From Paenibacillus ottowii (GTDB lineage Bacteria; Bacillota; Bacilli; Paenibacillales; Paenibacillaceae): a stretch of 63,907 nucleotides of DNA. Shown here in pieces: positions 43,479 to 51,153 of this stretch. The notes below the pieces were generated by a model that was not told where the DNA came from, made no database searches, and worked only from the letters and a program-made list of their open reading frames with translations. Position 1 is the first letter of the stretch, and every line of letters starts with the position of its first letter. A program made the position numbers and the translations under genes. The stretch lies in assembly GCF_006874425.1 (NCBI RefSeq), contig NZ_VIJZ01000017.1, positions 1 through 63,907 of the forward strand. The letters run 5' to 3'.

Positions 43479-44477
43479 ATGAATCAGGATCTATATATTC
43501 GTGGATTAAGTAAAACCTTCGGCCAAACCACCGCGCTGCACGAGACGAACCTGGTCGTACGACGAGGCAAGTTCACCACACTGCTCGGGCCGTCCGGCTG
43601 TGGGAAGACGACGCTCTTGCGCTTGATTGCTGGTCTGGAAACACCGGATACTGGCACAATCACGATGGGAGAGGAAATTCTCTTTTCAGCTGAACGCAAA
43701 AAGGATATTCCCGCACATCTTCGCCACTTTGGTATGGTCTTTCAGGATTTTGCGCTGTGGCCGCATATGACAGTGTTTGAAAATGTGGCCTTCGGCCTGC
43801 GAGCGAGCAAGCGGGGTAAAGGGTCTGTTAGCGCACAAGGGAAGGAACTACGGGACGTAGTGCTGGAGGCGCTCGATAAGGTGAGGTTGTCAGGGATGGA
43901 GGATCGCTATCCCCATCAGTTGTCTGGTGGACAGCAGCAACGGGTATCTTTTGCAAGAGCAGTTGCTACCCGGCCTCGACTGGTTTTATTCGACGAGCCG
44001 CTTAGTGCACTGGATGCTGTGCTGCGGGAAGAGATGCGCATTGAGATGATATCGCTTGTGCGCGATCTGGGGCTGACCGCCCTATACGTCACCCATGATC
44101 AGATCGAGGCCATGTCCATGTCTGATGAAGTGGTAGTTATGAAAAGTGGACATATTTTGCAGACCGGAACACCAGAGGCGATCTATAGTCGCCCAGCTCA
44201 TCCAGAGGTGGCAAGGTTTATCGGTAAATCCAACTGGCTTGAGTTGGAACGGATATTATTTCGGCCTGAGCATGTCCGTTGGGGACAGGAGCAAGCAGAT
44301 CAGCACACTTTTACAGTAGAGATTCTACATGTCAGCTATGTTGGCGATCGTTATGAAATCCGTCTACTAGCTGAAAATGGCGAGCAATGGACTGCATATC
44401 ATTTCACCCGTTTGCAGATAGGCGAAAAAATGCGTATTTGGGTATCACCGCAATACATCCATCAACTTGGAACATAG
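43479..44477 (+). CDS. ABC importer ATP-binding protein (FbpC/phosphonate type)
   Basis: The 332-aa ATPase has Walker A GPSGCGKTT, signature LSGGQQQR, Walker B LVLFDEPLSALD with catalytic Glu, switch His in YVTHDQIEAM, and a C-terminal TOBE-like domain. It is most like the ATPases of ferric iron, sulfate/molybdate and 2-aminoethylphosphonate importers. I use ATG 43479 (MNQDLYIRGLSKTFG); the frame starts 18 codons earlier without a ribosome site. It is the first gene of a four-gene operon. Confidence 0.93.
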   Translation: MNQDLYIRGLSKTFGQTTALHETNLVVRRGKFTTLLGPSGCGKTTLLRLIAGLETPDTGTITMGEEILFSAERKKDIPAHLRHFGMVFQDFALWPHMTVFENVAFGLRASKRGKGSVSAQGKELRDVVLEALDKVRLSGMEDRYPHQLSGGQQQRVSFARAVATRPRLVLFDEPLSALDAVLREEMRIEMISLVRDLGLTALYVTHDQIEAMSMSDEVVVMKSGHILQTGTPEAIYSRPAHPEVARFIGKSNWLELERILFRPEHVRWGQEQADQHTFTVEILHVSYVGDRYEIRLLAENGEQWTAYHFTRLQIGEKMRIWVSPQYIHQLGT

Positions 44478-44497
44478 TGAAAAGGGGTATACAGAAG

Positions 44498-45562
44498 ATG
44501 ATGAATAGAAGTGGTTTTCGTGCAGGATGGAAAAAAGGGGCTATGCTTGCTTTAACATTGACTTTTGGGTTGGCTGTGGCAGGTTGCGGAACCGCTACGA
44601 CAGCGAAGGATGGCACGCGAGCAGATGGGACAGCAACACCAGCGGCGTCCGCTGATCAGAAGCTGGTTGTTTACAGCGCAGGTCCGGATGGCTTGGCAAA
44701 AAAGCTGGTGGCCGGGTATGAGGCACAGAGTGGAGTTAAGGTAGAGTTATTTCAGGGAACGACAGGTAAGATTTTAGCCCGCATGGAAGCGGAGAAGACG
44801 AATCCAGTAGCAGACGTGGTTGTGCTGGCATCGCTTCCGTCTGTACAGGGCTTGAAAAAGGAAGGACTCACGCTCCCCTATCCGGATGCCAAAAATGCGG
44901 ACAAGCTAAACCCGGACTGGTCTGATAAGGAAGGTAACTATTTCAGTACCGGTGCCTCTGCTCTATGTATTGCTTATAACACGAAACTGGTGAAATTCCC
45001 GCCTACTTCTTGGGCCGACTTGGCGAAACCTGAGTACAAGGATCAGGTTAACATCCCCGACCCATCGCTGTCTGGCTCGGCCTTGGATTTTATGACAGGC
45101 TATCTAAGTGCTAAGGGCGATGGAGGCTGGACGTTGTTCGAGCAGTACAAGGCTAATGGTGTGACCATGGCTGGTGCCAATCAGGAAGCACTAGACCCCG
45201 TGATTACCGGAGCTAAAGGAGTAGTCGTCGCTGCGGTCGATTACATGACTTACAAGGCTAAAGCCAAAGGCGAGCCGATTGACATCGTCTATCCGACAGA
45301 GGGAACGGTCATAAGCCCACGTCCTGCTGCCATTCTCAAGTCCACACAACATGAGCAAAATGCCAAGGCATTCATTGATTATCTGTTGTCAGACGAGGCA
45401 CAAAAACTAGTAGCAGATGCCTCCCTACTCCCTGGACGTACGGATATCAAAGCTGACAATCGTGCCAACCTGGACGAAATCCCATTGCTGAAAACCAATT
45501 GGGAATGGATGGGCGAGCATGGTTCAGACGTGACGGAGAAGTTCACGCAAATGTTCAAATAA
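44498..45562 (+). CDS. extracellular solute-binding lipoprotein (ferric/phosphonate type)
   Basis: This 354-aa lipoprotein has signal LALTLTFGLAVAGC with lipidated Cys27 or so, then a Thr/Ala linker and a type II periplasmic-binding fold (LVVYSAGPDGLAKKLVAGYE, FYSTGASALCIAYN region, YPTEGTVISPRPAAIL). It resembles FbpA and aminoethylphosphonate binders. The adjacent tyrosine pair used by ferric binders is not evident (VDYMTYKAK instead), so phosphonate or another anion is plausible. I use ATG 44498, 10 nt after AAAAGGGG. It lies between the ATPase and permease genes. Confidence 0.92.
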   Translation: MMNRSGFRAGWKKGAMLALTLTFGLAVAGCGTATTAKDGTRADGTATPAASADQKLVVYSAGPDGLAKKLVAGYEAQSGVKVELFQGTTGKILARMEAEKTNPVADVVVLASLPSVQGLKKEGLTLPYPDAKNADKLNPDWSDKEGNYFSTGASALCIAYNTKLVKFPPTSWADLAKPEYKDQVNIPDPSLSGSALDFMTGYLSAKGDGGWTLFEQYKANGVTMAGANQEALDPVITGAKGVVVAAVDYMTYKAKAKGEPIDIVYPTEGTVISPRPAAILKSTQHEQNAKAFIDYLLSDEAQKLVADASLLPGRTDIKADNRANLDEIPLLKTNWEWMGEHGSDVTEKFTQMFK

Positions 45563-45566
45563 GCCG

Positions 45567-47237
45567 ATGGGAAGTTTGTCTGTTAAACACATCAGGGGCT
45601 GGTCTGTGGCACTTGCTCTGATCGCGCTTCTTTTCCTCATTTTGCTGCCATTGCTGCAAATCTTCATCCAAAGTGTCTATGTTGAGGAGAAAATTCAATG
45701 GGCGGCGCCTTTTCGAACGTTAGCTGCTTCTCAATTTGTAGGAGTGCTATTCGACTCGATTTGGCTAGGCATCTGTGTGATCGCAGGAACGACCATCCTT
45801 GCACTTCCACTAGCCTGGATCATGTCCAACACCCGACTCGCACATTGGCGCTGGTTGGATGTCGTGCTGCTGATTCCGTTTATGACCCCGCCCTATATTG
45901 GGTCCATGGGATGGATTCTGTTTATGCAAAAAAACGGGTATCTGGAGCAGTTGTTCCCGGACCTGCGCTTCTTAACATCTGCCTTTTTCAGCCTGGGTGG
46001 CATGGTGATGATCATGAGTCTGCATCTGTTTCCATTCCTATATCTGCTGCTGCGCGGAGCGCTGGTGAGGATTGGCGGCAGTCTGGAAGAGGCGGGGGCC
46101 GTCATGGGCGGAGGCTTTCTGTACAGGTTCCGTCGAATCATTTTACCCTTGCTGCTATCGGCATACGGAATGGGCGCGTTGCTTATTTTCGTTAAAACGA
46201 TTGCCGAGTTCGGTACACCTGCTACCTTTGGGCGACGTATCGGGTATGAGGTCATGACTTCTGAAATTCACAAATATATTTCCAGCTGGCCTATTGATTT
46301 TGGCAAAGCGACGTCCATGGCCTCGGTGTTGTTAACGGCCTGTCTGCTTATGTGGTACGTGCAATCGGTGATCAACCGAAAGTTCACATACAGACTGGTA
46401 GGGGGTAAAGGTTCGCGGTCTTCCCGTCTGCGTGTATCCAGCTGGACTACAGGACTGAGTGTCACATTCATCCTATTGCTGCTCATTGCGGCTATTGGTA
46501 TCCCTTACTTTTCAATTGTCGCGGCCTCCACCATGAAGCTGCGGGGAGTTGGATTGGCATGGAATAACCTTACACTCGGCTATTATAAGGAACTGCTGTC
46601 GTGGGGTTCAGAGAGTATGGAGGCACTGCTGAACAGCGTATTCCTCTCTTTGGGTGCATCGACGCTGGCTGTGGTGCTGGGCACATGGTTTGCGCTTGTC
46701 ATCGGTAGCTCACACACGACAATCCAACGGACTGTTGATGCATTCAGCTTGCTTCCGAATACTGTGCCGGGAATTGTTATGGTGGTTGGCCTGATCTTGT
46801 GGTGGAACTCGCCGTGGATGCCGATTCCGTTGTATAACACATACGGCATGGTCGTTTTGACGTATGTTATTTTGTTTATCCCTTACACGGTTCAGTATGT
46901 CAAAAGCGCCTTTACACAGGTAGATCATACTCTTTTTCAGGCGGGGCAGGTATTTGGCGGGCGTCCGTCTTACATATTCCGCCGGATTATACTACCGCTG
47001 ATTGTACCGGGGATGCTCGCTGGTTGGATGATGACCTTTACCATCGCTTCACGGGAACTGGTAGGATCATTGCTGATTTTACCGCCATCCGTCCAGACGT
47101 CTGCAACCTATATATTTGCCCAGTTCGAGCAGGGACAGGTATCACTCGGTATGGCAATGGCTGTTATATCGGTTGGGTTGACCACGTTGCTGCTGATCTT
47201 AATGGAAAGCTTAAACTCGCGAAGAAAGTGGAAATGA
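45567..47237 (+). CDS. ABC importer permease, fused double module
   Basis: At 556 aa this is a tandem duplication of the binding-protein-dependent permease: about 12 helices with two EAA loops (GGSLEEAGAVMGGGFLYRFRRIILPLL, and QVDHTLFQAGQVFGGRPSYIFRRIILPLI). This is the FbpB/ThiP-like arrangement in which one chain replaces two permeases. It starts 4 nt after the binding-protein stop with no clear ribosome site, so it relies on coupling. Its stop overlaps the next start (ATGA). Confidence 0.92.
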   Translation: MGSLSVKHIRGWSVALALIALLFLILLPLLQIFIQSVYVEEKIQWAAPFRTLAASQFVGVLFDSIWLGICVIAGTTILALPLAWIMSNTRLAHWRWLDVVLLIPFMTPPYIGSMGWILFMQKNGYLEQLFPDLRFLTSAFFSLGGMVMIMSLHLFPFLYLLLRGALVRIGGSLEEAGAVMGGGFLYRFRRIILPLLLSAYGMGALLIFVKTIAEFGTPATFGRRIGYEVMTSEIHKYISSWPIDFGKATSMASVLLTACLLMWYVQSVINRKFTYRLVGGKGSRSSRLRVSSWTTGLSVTFILLLLIAAIGIPYFSIVAASTMKLRGVGLAWNNLTLGYYKELLSWGSESMEALLNSVFLSLGASTLAVVLGTWFALVIGSSHTTIQRTVDAFSLLPNTVPGIVMVVGLILWWNSPWMPIPLYNTYGMVVLTYVILFIPYTVQYVKSAFTQVDHTLFQAGQVFGGRPSYIFRRIILPLIVPGMLAGWMMTFTIASRELVGSLLILPPSVQTSATYIFAQFEQGQVSLGMAMAVISVGLTTLLLILMESLNSRRKWK

Positions 47238-48619
47238 TGATGACCAAGCTTAGAATTTGGGGCGGAGCGGGCGAACATGGCCGCTCCTGTTATGTTTTTG
47301 AAGGAAAGCAGCATCGTATCATGCTGGACTGTGGCGTGAAAAAGGAAGGAACGGGGCAGTATCCGGTTTTTCCACCGCAGATGGCGAAGGGACTAACTAC
47401 TGTATTGCTGTCTCATGCACATGAGGATCATTCCATGGCGCTCCCCTTACTGTACAAGTATGGATATCGGGGGGAGGTCTGGACGACCAAGGCTACCGCT
47501 GAGCAGTTAGGCTCCTATTTTCGCTCGTGGCGTACTTTTGTTGAATCGAGAGGCAGCCAATTGCCGTACAGCGAACAGGATATACAATCCATTACCTATC
47601 GCTATCTGGAAGACGAAGCGCCGTCAGGAGTGTGGTATGAAGCTTGTCCGGGTGTGAGAATCCTGTGGGGACGCAGTGGACATCTGGCTGGTGCAGTGTG
47701 GTATACCGTAGAAATAGAAGGGAAGCGATTGTTCTTTTCTGGAGACTACAGCCGTGAATCTGAGCTTCTTGCTGCCGATGCACCAGACTTGTATACGGAG
47801 GAGGGCATAGGTATCCTTCCTGAATGCAAGCCTGAATCCACTCTAGTGGACATATCCATCATGGACAATGCCTATGGCATGGATATAGACCCGCAGCCTG
47901 TTAAACTGGAGCGGCTGAGGGTCGAGATGGAGCAGATACTATTGTCTGGTGGTCATGTGTTGTTGCCGGTGCCTGCTTTTGGCAGAGGACAGGAGCTGAC
48001 CGTGTGGGCCAGTGAGCAATTTCCCGAGCACACAATAATTATAGAGCCTGACCTATGGCAAGGGTTAAAACAGTTAATTCGCTGGAAAGAGTGGCTGCGA
48101 CCGGAAGCTCTCGCACGAATATTACATGTGTTAAATAGTAGCAGGGTGTTTGTGCCTCGTGATGCAGCTGAACGAGTAAGTCTGCTGGAACAGAACACGG
48201 CTACTATAATCGTAACAAGAGATGGCATGATGGATTCCCCGCAGGCGCGTTGGTATTATCAATATCTGTCGAATATCCGCAACATGTTGAACGAGATGGA
48301 TAGCGAAAAAAACATTAGGAACAGTGTGATATTGACTGGGCATGCCTCGAATGGCTCTTTTGGAAAGCATCTATTGGAATGTACGGACTCCAATGACATC
48401 TGTATCGCTCGGCATTTAATCTACAAGGTGCATCAGGGATTATCGGATGTGAGGCAGATGTTGAAGAATGTGCCCAGCAAACAGGTTGTACTCGTTCATG
48501 CACCAAAACTGCAAACCGACCTTGTACGAGATGAGTTAATAAGAGAAGGAAATCATGGACATGGAGGTCCTGCCAGAGAAGTTCATTCTTTGGAGCCAGG
48601 CGCAACGATAGAGGTTTAG
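47234..48619 (+). CDS. metallo-beta-lactamase/beta-CASP domain protein (RNase J/CPSF-like)
   Basis: The 461-aa protein has an MBL fold with the zinc motif SHAHEDHS, GRSGHLAGAVW for motif 3, FFSGDYSRES for motif 4, and an inserted beta-CASP module with PVPAFGRGQE and VILTGHASNGSF, ending in VVLVHAPKLQ. Such proteins are usually RNA (sometimes DNA) nucleases. It overlaps the permease stop by 4 nt (ATGA) and is the last gene of the importer operon, an unexpected partner. The ATG at 47234 is followed by two more in-frame ATG codons. Confidence 0.9.
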   Translation: MMMTKLRIWGGAGEHGRSCYVFEGKQHRIMLDCGVKKEGTGQYPVFPPQMAKGLTTVLLSHAHEDHSMALPLLYKYGYRGEVWTTKATAEQLGSYFRSWRTFVESRGSQLPYSEQDIQSITYRYLEDEAPSGVWYEACPGVRILWGRSGHLAGAVWYTVEIEGKRLFFSGDYSRESELLAADAPDLYTEEGIGILPECKPESTLVDISIMDNAYGMDIDPQPVKLERLRVEMEQILLSGGHVLLPVPAFGRGQELTVWASEQFPEHTIIIEPDLWQGLKQLIRWKEWLRPEALARILHVLNSSRVFVPRDAAERVSLLEQNTATIIVTRDGMMDSPQARWYYQYLSNIRNMLNEMDSEKNIRNSVILTGHASNGSFGKHLLECTDSNDICIARHLIYKVHQGLSDVRQMLKNVPSKQVVLVHAPKLQTDLVRDELIREGNHGHGGPAREVHSLEPGATIEV

Positions 48620-48636
48620 TATCATCAGATGGTGAT

Positions 48637-49797
48637 TCACTTTGTGCCCTCCTGCATCAATCGGAAGGCATCCACTTCTCCAAGCTTGGTGGAGATGGAA
48701 CTGCGTCCGGCACTTTTGCGAAGGCGTAGTGGTGTGGCGGTGCGCTTAAGCAGCGCTTTAATTTCCCCAGGCTCCAGTTCCGGTCTCAGTGAAAGGAGGA
48801 GTGCGATACTCCCGGTCACATGGGAAGTAGCCATAGAGGTGCCGCTCATTTCATGATGCTTTCCATGGATCCACGACGATCTGATCTTCTCGCCAGGTGC
48901 ATACACGTCTACGAATTGCCCCCGATTGCTGAAAGGTGCGATACGTCTGTATTTGTCGGTAGCTCCGACTGATATCGTCTGGGAGTAGCGGGCTGGATAG
49001 TCAATGCTTCGACGCTTGCCCTCATTTCCCGAGGAAGCTACGATTACAATGCCGTTATGATATGCTTTATTCACCATATCAAGCAGTGCCTTGCTGCGCG
49101 ACTTCATACCAAAGCTCATATTAATGATATCGACACGATTTAATACACACCAGTCGATACCAAGAATAATGTCAGAGACATAGGCGGCTCCATTATGATC
49201 GAATGCTTTTACAGGATGAATTAAAGCCCGGGGTGCTACGCCAACCATACCTTCGTCATAATTGGATGCTGCGATAGTTCCAGCAATATGAGTACCGTGA
49301 CCATTATCGTCATAGGGTAACATGGTCCGGTTCAACAAATTGATACCTCTGGCAAGGGAATAGCGAAGATCAGGATGATGAAAATCTGCCCCTGTGTCGA
49401 TTACACCGATTCTGACCCGATTCCCTGTCGAGGAAGGCCAAGCCTTGTATGCACGTACCTGTTTGACTCCCCATGGCATGGAAAGACTTTTCTCTGCTTT
49501 CGGTATATATGCCGTTTCTGCATGAACCTTAATGCGAGTATCTTCTTCAACGGTAACACCGTGGTGATATTTACCCAGCCTGTCTCCCCCTGAAAGCGGA
49601 GCGATGAGAGCACGGATTAGCCGAGCCGGTTGCACTTGTCGTAATCCAGCTAGCTCAGGTTTCAGCTTTTTGAGATAGGACAGGCATTCTCGGTATTGGT
49701 GAGGCTTATCGAACGTGATAATCTGTTTGTTCCGTCCACTGCCGGACGGCTCCGAAATACCCTCATGCAAACGCTGCAAAAAATCCGGATAGTCCAT
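48637..49797 (-). CDS. subtilisin-like serine protease (S8)
   Basis: This 386-aa protease has the S8 triad Asp134 (GVIDTG), His167 (NGHGTH) and Ser321 (SGTSMA), with oxyanion Asn258. The first ~100 residues look like an I9-type inhibitor propeptide (KQIITFDKPHQYRECLSYLKKL). I see no signal peptide with start ATG 49797 (10 nt after GGAGGGGG), so it may act inside the cell or leave by another route. The open frame runs a further 55 codons upstream but without conservation. It is convergent with the MBL gene, 17 nt away. Confidence 0.92.
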   Translation of the reverse strand: MDYPDFLQRLHEGISEPSGSGRNKQIITFDKPHQYRECLSYLKKLKPELAGLRQVQPARLIRALIAPLSGGDRLGKYHHGVTVEEDTRIKVHAETAYIPKAEKSLSMPWGVKQVRAYKAWPSSTGNRVRIGVIDTGADFHHPDLRYSLARGINLLNRTMLPYDDNGHGTHIAGTIAASNYDEGMVGVAPRALIHPVKAFDHNGAAYVSDIILGIDWCVLNRVDIINMSFGMKSRSKALLDMVNKAYHNGIVIVASSGNEGKRRSIDYPARYSQTISVGATDKYRRIAPFSNRGQFVDVYAPGEKIRSSWIHGKHHEMSGTSMATSHVTGSIALLLSLRPELEPGEIKALLKRTATPLRLRKSAGRSSISTKLGEVDAFRLMQEGTK

Positions 49798-49903
49798 TTG
49801 AGACGGTCCCCCTCCGATGAGCCATGCTGAGGTATTGTATGAGCAAGCGTCAGCTGCGGCATGGGGAACTTGCCCCTTTTTTATGGAAATAGGCCTGCTT
49901 GTC

Positions 49904-49932
49904 GTGTCAAAGTAGCGGTGGACACATACGAT
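49904..49932 (+). promoter_or_regulatory. weak promoter candidate for a small RNA
   Basis: GTGTCA, 17 bp and TACGAT match the consensus at four of six positions in each hexamer. It would start transcription near 49939, just ahead of three stacked hairpins. Confidence 0.3.
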
Positions 49933-49935
49933 ACA

Positions 49936-50023
49936 TGGAGAGCATAAGCTCTTGTGCAACAACTTTGGGAGGCCTCTCCCGGAGCGGGTACAGTCGAAGG
50001 CGGGGGGAACCCCGTCTTTTTTT
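49936..50023 (+). ncRNA. candidate structured small RNA
   Basis: In the 405-bp gap between the divergent S8 protease and rpoE genes the plus strand can form three successive hairpins: AGAGC-ATAA-GCTCT, GGGAG-GCCT-CTCCC, and AAGGCGGGG-GGAA-CCCCGTCTT. The last has a GNRA tetraloop and is followed by a T run, so it is a clean intrinsic terminator. No plus-strand gene precedes it. It could be an independent small RNA. I do not recognise it as a known family. A short GGGG/CCCC hairpin with T run also occurs at 49863-49882. Confidence 0.45.
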
Positions 50024-50202
50024 ACGTGTGCCGTCTTGTGCAGGGGGATTCCTGGAAATTATGACGATACCCATGTTTAACTTGCAATTTGCTTCCAAAT
50101 AGGTTTTACTTAGTTTTGATAATGGATATGTTAGTATTGCATGTATCGTGTATGCTCTGAAACATGTTCTTGTGAATTACGTGTGAGAGGAAGTGTCCCT
50201 AG

Positions 50203-50751
50203 GTGAGTACACCACTCAACTTGAAGATTGACCCGGAGAAAGTCCATGAGACTCCAATGGTGGATTTGGCATTTATGGTATTGAAAGCAGCCAATACTCC
50301 ATATTATTACCGTGACCTGATGAATGAAGTCGCCAAATTGCGCGGCTTGTCCAACGAAGAAATTAATGACGTTATTGCTCAGCTATATACTGAAATCAAC
50401 ATTGACGGGCGTTTTGCCTGTGTCGGTACGAATCTGTGGGGCTTGAAACGTTGGTATCCGGTAGATAAATCCGAAGATGCCCTGACGGGTGCCAAGCGTC
50501 CTCGTATTATTAACGATGACGACGATGACGACGAAGATGACTATCATGAGGAAGAAGAAACATACAACTCCGATGACGACTTCGATGCAGATAGCGAAGA
50601 CGAGGATGGCGAGGACGAGCTGTTCGACGGAGAAGATGATGATAGTGACGACGATGTTGTGATTGACGATGAAGACCTCAGTGATGAGGAAGATACAGAT
50701 GATGAAAATGACGATGAATCGATAGATGACGACGACGATTCACTTCGTTAA
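50203..50751 (+). CDS. rpoE: RNA polymerase delta subunit
   Basis: The delta subunit is found in Gram-positive RNA polymerase, where it aids core recycling and promoter selectivity. The 182-aa protein has the folded N-terminal domain (about 1-90, a forkhead-like winged helix, MVDLAFMVLKAANTPYYYRDLMNEV) and a disordered tail of almost pure Asp and Glu (from about residue 95), the hallmark of the protein. The start is GTG at 50203 after AGAGGAAG. It precedes pyrG, as in B. subtilis. Confidence 0.97.
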   Translation: MSTPLNLKIDPEKVHETPMVDLAFMVLKAANTPYYYRDLMNEVAKLRGLSNEEINDVIAQLYTEINIDGRFACVGTNLWGLKRWYPVDKSEDALTGAKRPRIINDDDDDDEDDYHEEEETYNSDDDFDADSEDEDGEDELFDGEDDDSDDDVVIDDEDLSDEEDTDDENDDESIDDDDDSLR

Positions 50752-50762
50752 GAACAGGCTGC

Positions 50763-50788
50763 AAGGGGAGATACACTCTCCCCTTTTT
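50763..50788 (+). terminator. rpoE terminator
   Basis: AAGGGGAG pairs with CTCCCCTT and is followed by TTTC, 12 nt after the rpoE stop. Confidence 0.9.
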
Positions 50789-50882
50789 CATGACCGTTTT
50801 CTTGGAACCCCTGCTGATTTATAGCTTTCAGATAGATTTATTCCAATCTGGTTCAATGGGCAAATTAACACAGATAACTTCC

Positions 50883-50911
50883 TTGACAGCGGATTGGACA
50901 CGGGGTAAACT
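50883..50911 (+). promoter_or_regulatory. pyrG promoter
   Basis: TTGACA, 17 bp and TAAACT. The expected start falls on the GGG of GGGCTT at 50919, 8 nt after the -10. Confidence 0.8.
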
Positions 50912-50918
50912 ATTGCTT

Positions 50919-50998
50919 GGGCTTATGATTGATTCACTTATATGTTTGTTTTTTTGTATAAAAGTGCCCCGTACTACGGGAGTGCTTTTTTGTTTTTT
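50919..50998 (+). promoter_or_regulatory. pyrG CTP-sensing leader with attenuator
   Basis: The predicted transcript starts with GGGCTT, the kind of start that B. subtilis pyrG uses for reiterative addition of G when CTP is low. About 40 nt later comes a terminator hairpin, AAAAGTGCCCCGT-ACT-ACGGGAGTGCTTTTTT, whose 5' arm holds CCCC, the natural target for a 5' poly-G tract to form an antiterminator. It lies between rpoE and pyrG, 155 nt before the pyrG start. Confidence 0.72.
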
Positions 50999-51153
50999 AT
51001 AGGGGTGTTTTCACTCATGAAAGAGGGCTAAGGGCGGCGGATTAGGAAAATATAACCGCTGCCTTCTTCATGGATGATAATCCGTGCAAACGGGTTACGA
51101 TAACATCATAATGTCGCCTGAATTTTGCATCTTATCTAGGAGGGTTTTGAACA

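Noticed and set aside
49863..49882. GGGG/CCCC hairpin with T run read as a terminator
   Set aside because: The stem is only 4 bp and no plus-strand gene ends there; it may be part of the protease leader on the other strand.
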